Shown here: positions 63,389 through 64,000 of the stretch, piece by piece
How the letters are laid out: every line of letters begins with the position of its first letter
Numbering within the stretch: position 1 is the stretch's first letter
From: Exiguobacterium sp. TNDT2
GTDB lineage: Bacteria > Bacillota > Bacilli > Exiguobacteriales > Exiguobacteriaceae
Length of the DNA: 64,000 nucleotides
Direction: 5' to 3'
NCBI RefSeq assembly: GCF_003331145.1
Contig: NZ_QLVE01000009.1
Span: 1-64,000, forward strand
Made by a program: the position numbers and the translations under genes
Notes under the pieces: generated by a model
Told to the model about the DNA's origin: nothing
Databases searched by the model: none
What the model saw: only the letters and a program-made list of their open reading frames with translations

Positions 63389-64000
63389 TACAAGTAAACG
63401 ATTTATACAAACAATTTGGTGACCTCGAGGTCCTCAAAGGCATTACGACATCGATTGATAAAGGGGAAGTTGTCGCCGTCATCGGTCCGTCCGGTTCGGG
63501 GAAATCGACGTTCCTCCGTTGCTTGAACATGCTCGAGGTGCCGACATCTGGAACGGTCAGCGTCGACGGCTATGAGTTGACGAAGAAAGGCGCGAACGTC
63601 TCGAAAGCGCGGCAAAATATCGGGATGGTGTTCCAACAGTTCAATTTGTTCCCGCATATGAACGTGCTCGACAATTTGACGTACGCGCCGATCAACGTCT
63701 TGAAAATGAGCAAGGCCGAGGCAATCGAACGGGCGAAAAAGCTCCTCGAACGTGTCGGATTATCGGAGAAGATTGATGCATACCCGAGCCAATTGTCGGG
63801 TGGTCAAAAGCAACGTGTCGCCATCGCCCGGGCGCTCGCTATGGAGCCGAACGTCATGTTGTTCGACGAGCCGACGTCGGCGCTCGACCCAGAGATGGTC
63901 AACGAAGTGCTCGACGTCATGAAAGGACTCGCCGATTCAGGGATGACGATGGTCGTCGTCACGCACGAGATGGGCTTTGCCCGTGAAGTGGCGGACCGTG
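63385..64000 (+). CDS. artR: Amino-acid ABC transporter ATPase (ArtR/YqiZ-like), cut by the window end
   Basis: 205 codons are visible. Walker [10 protein letters not shown] (near 34-42), Q-loop [10 protein letters not shown], signature LSGGQKQR, Walker [13 protein letters not shown] and switch VTHEMGFA are all present. Starts ATGATACAAGTAAAC, overlapping artQ. The last 30 or so residues lie beyond base 64000. Confidence 0.92.
   Translation, partial: MIQVNDLYKQFGDLEVLKGITTSIDKGEVVAVIGPSGSGKSTFLRCLNMLEVPTSGTVSVDGYELTKKGANVSKARQNIGMVFQQFNLFPHMNVLDNLTYAPINVLKMSKAEAIERAKKLLERVGLSEKIDAYPSQLSGGQKQRVAIARALAMEPNVMLFDEPTSALDPEMVNEVLDVMKGLADSGMTMVVVTHEMGFAREVADR

Noticed and set aside
1-64000. CRISPR arrays, insertion sequences, prophage or integron signatures
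   Set aside because: No regularly spaced repeats, transposase or integrase genes were seen; the window reads as core chromosome.

Overview
The window is a contiguous piece of a low-to-mid GC Firmicute (Bacillales) chromosome. Its gene order follows the Bacillus subtilis sodA-pbpA-pst-yqg-comG-gcv-yqh-acc-nusB-folD-xse-ispA-dxs-recN-spo0A-bkd-yqiW-yqiXYZ region almost gene for gene. The gaps point to a non-spore-forming relative: spoIVB is missing between recN and spo0A, yqhY is missing between accC and nusB, and the spo0A product is shortened. Codon use (TCG, GTC, CGT rich), GC that looks like about 50-53 %, and these losses fit Exiguobacterium best. That taxon is an inference, not a search result.

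Layout. 1-160: tail of a tRNA cluster (Met, Ile-CAU). 249-2411: cytoplasmic GH13 alpha-amylase and Mn superoxide dismutase. 2578-9209: class B PBP, then the phosphate-starvation operon pstS-C-A-B-phoU behind a six-unit Pho box. 9327-12309: a DUF4912 protein and a GH57 branching enzyme carrying half a glycosyltransferase. 12409-20691: L33, 5-FTHF cyclo-ligase, DUF92, lactate dehydrogenase with cre- and Rex-like sites, GluP-type rhomboid, M42 peptidase, YqgQ, glucokinase, LtaS-type synthase. 20777-22671: small membrane proteins YqgW and YqgY, hydrolase YqgX and an Spx/MgsR-type regulator. 22731-26990: competence pseudopilus operon comGA-GG (comGA looks truncated), shikimate kinase and a small membrane protein. 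27138-31049: glycine cleavage gcvT-PA-PB. 31134-36478: rhodanese, MntR, HPRT, YqhP, YqhQ, AroQ, M24 peptidase, EF-P. 36591-45073: accBC, nusB, folD, xseAB, ispA, dxs, tlyA. 45214-48106: argR, recN, spo0A. 48193-48716: a roughly 520-nt gene-free stretch that I read as an independent structured RNA. 48720-58701: YqzF and the sigma-54 type branched-chain keto-acid operon bkdR | ptb-bcd-buk-lpdV-bkdAA-AB-B. 58779-64000: Spo0M, a methyltransferase, bacilliredoxin, DUF952, and an arginine-type ABC transporter that runs off the end.

How the genes fit together: phosphate uptake and sensing (pst-phoU); central carbon and polyglucan metabolism (amylase, GH57, glcK, ldh), with candidate CcpA sites at ldh, at the RNA and at bkd; C1/folate metabolism (gcv, folD, yqgN); lipid precursors (accBC, ispA, dxs, and bkd for branched-chain primers); DNA uptake and repair (comG, xse, recN). 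The regulatory DNA is the most informative part. I see a palindrome filling the accB promoter spacer, a FapR-like box repeated inside buk, a textbook -24/-12 promoter with an upstream palindrome at bkd, a hairpin between the Shine-Dalgarno and start of hpt, an in-phase TTGTACAA array before mgsR, and the spo0A-adjacent RNA. All database-level statements here come from recognising families by eye; no searches were run.
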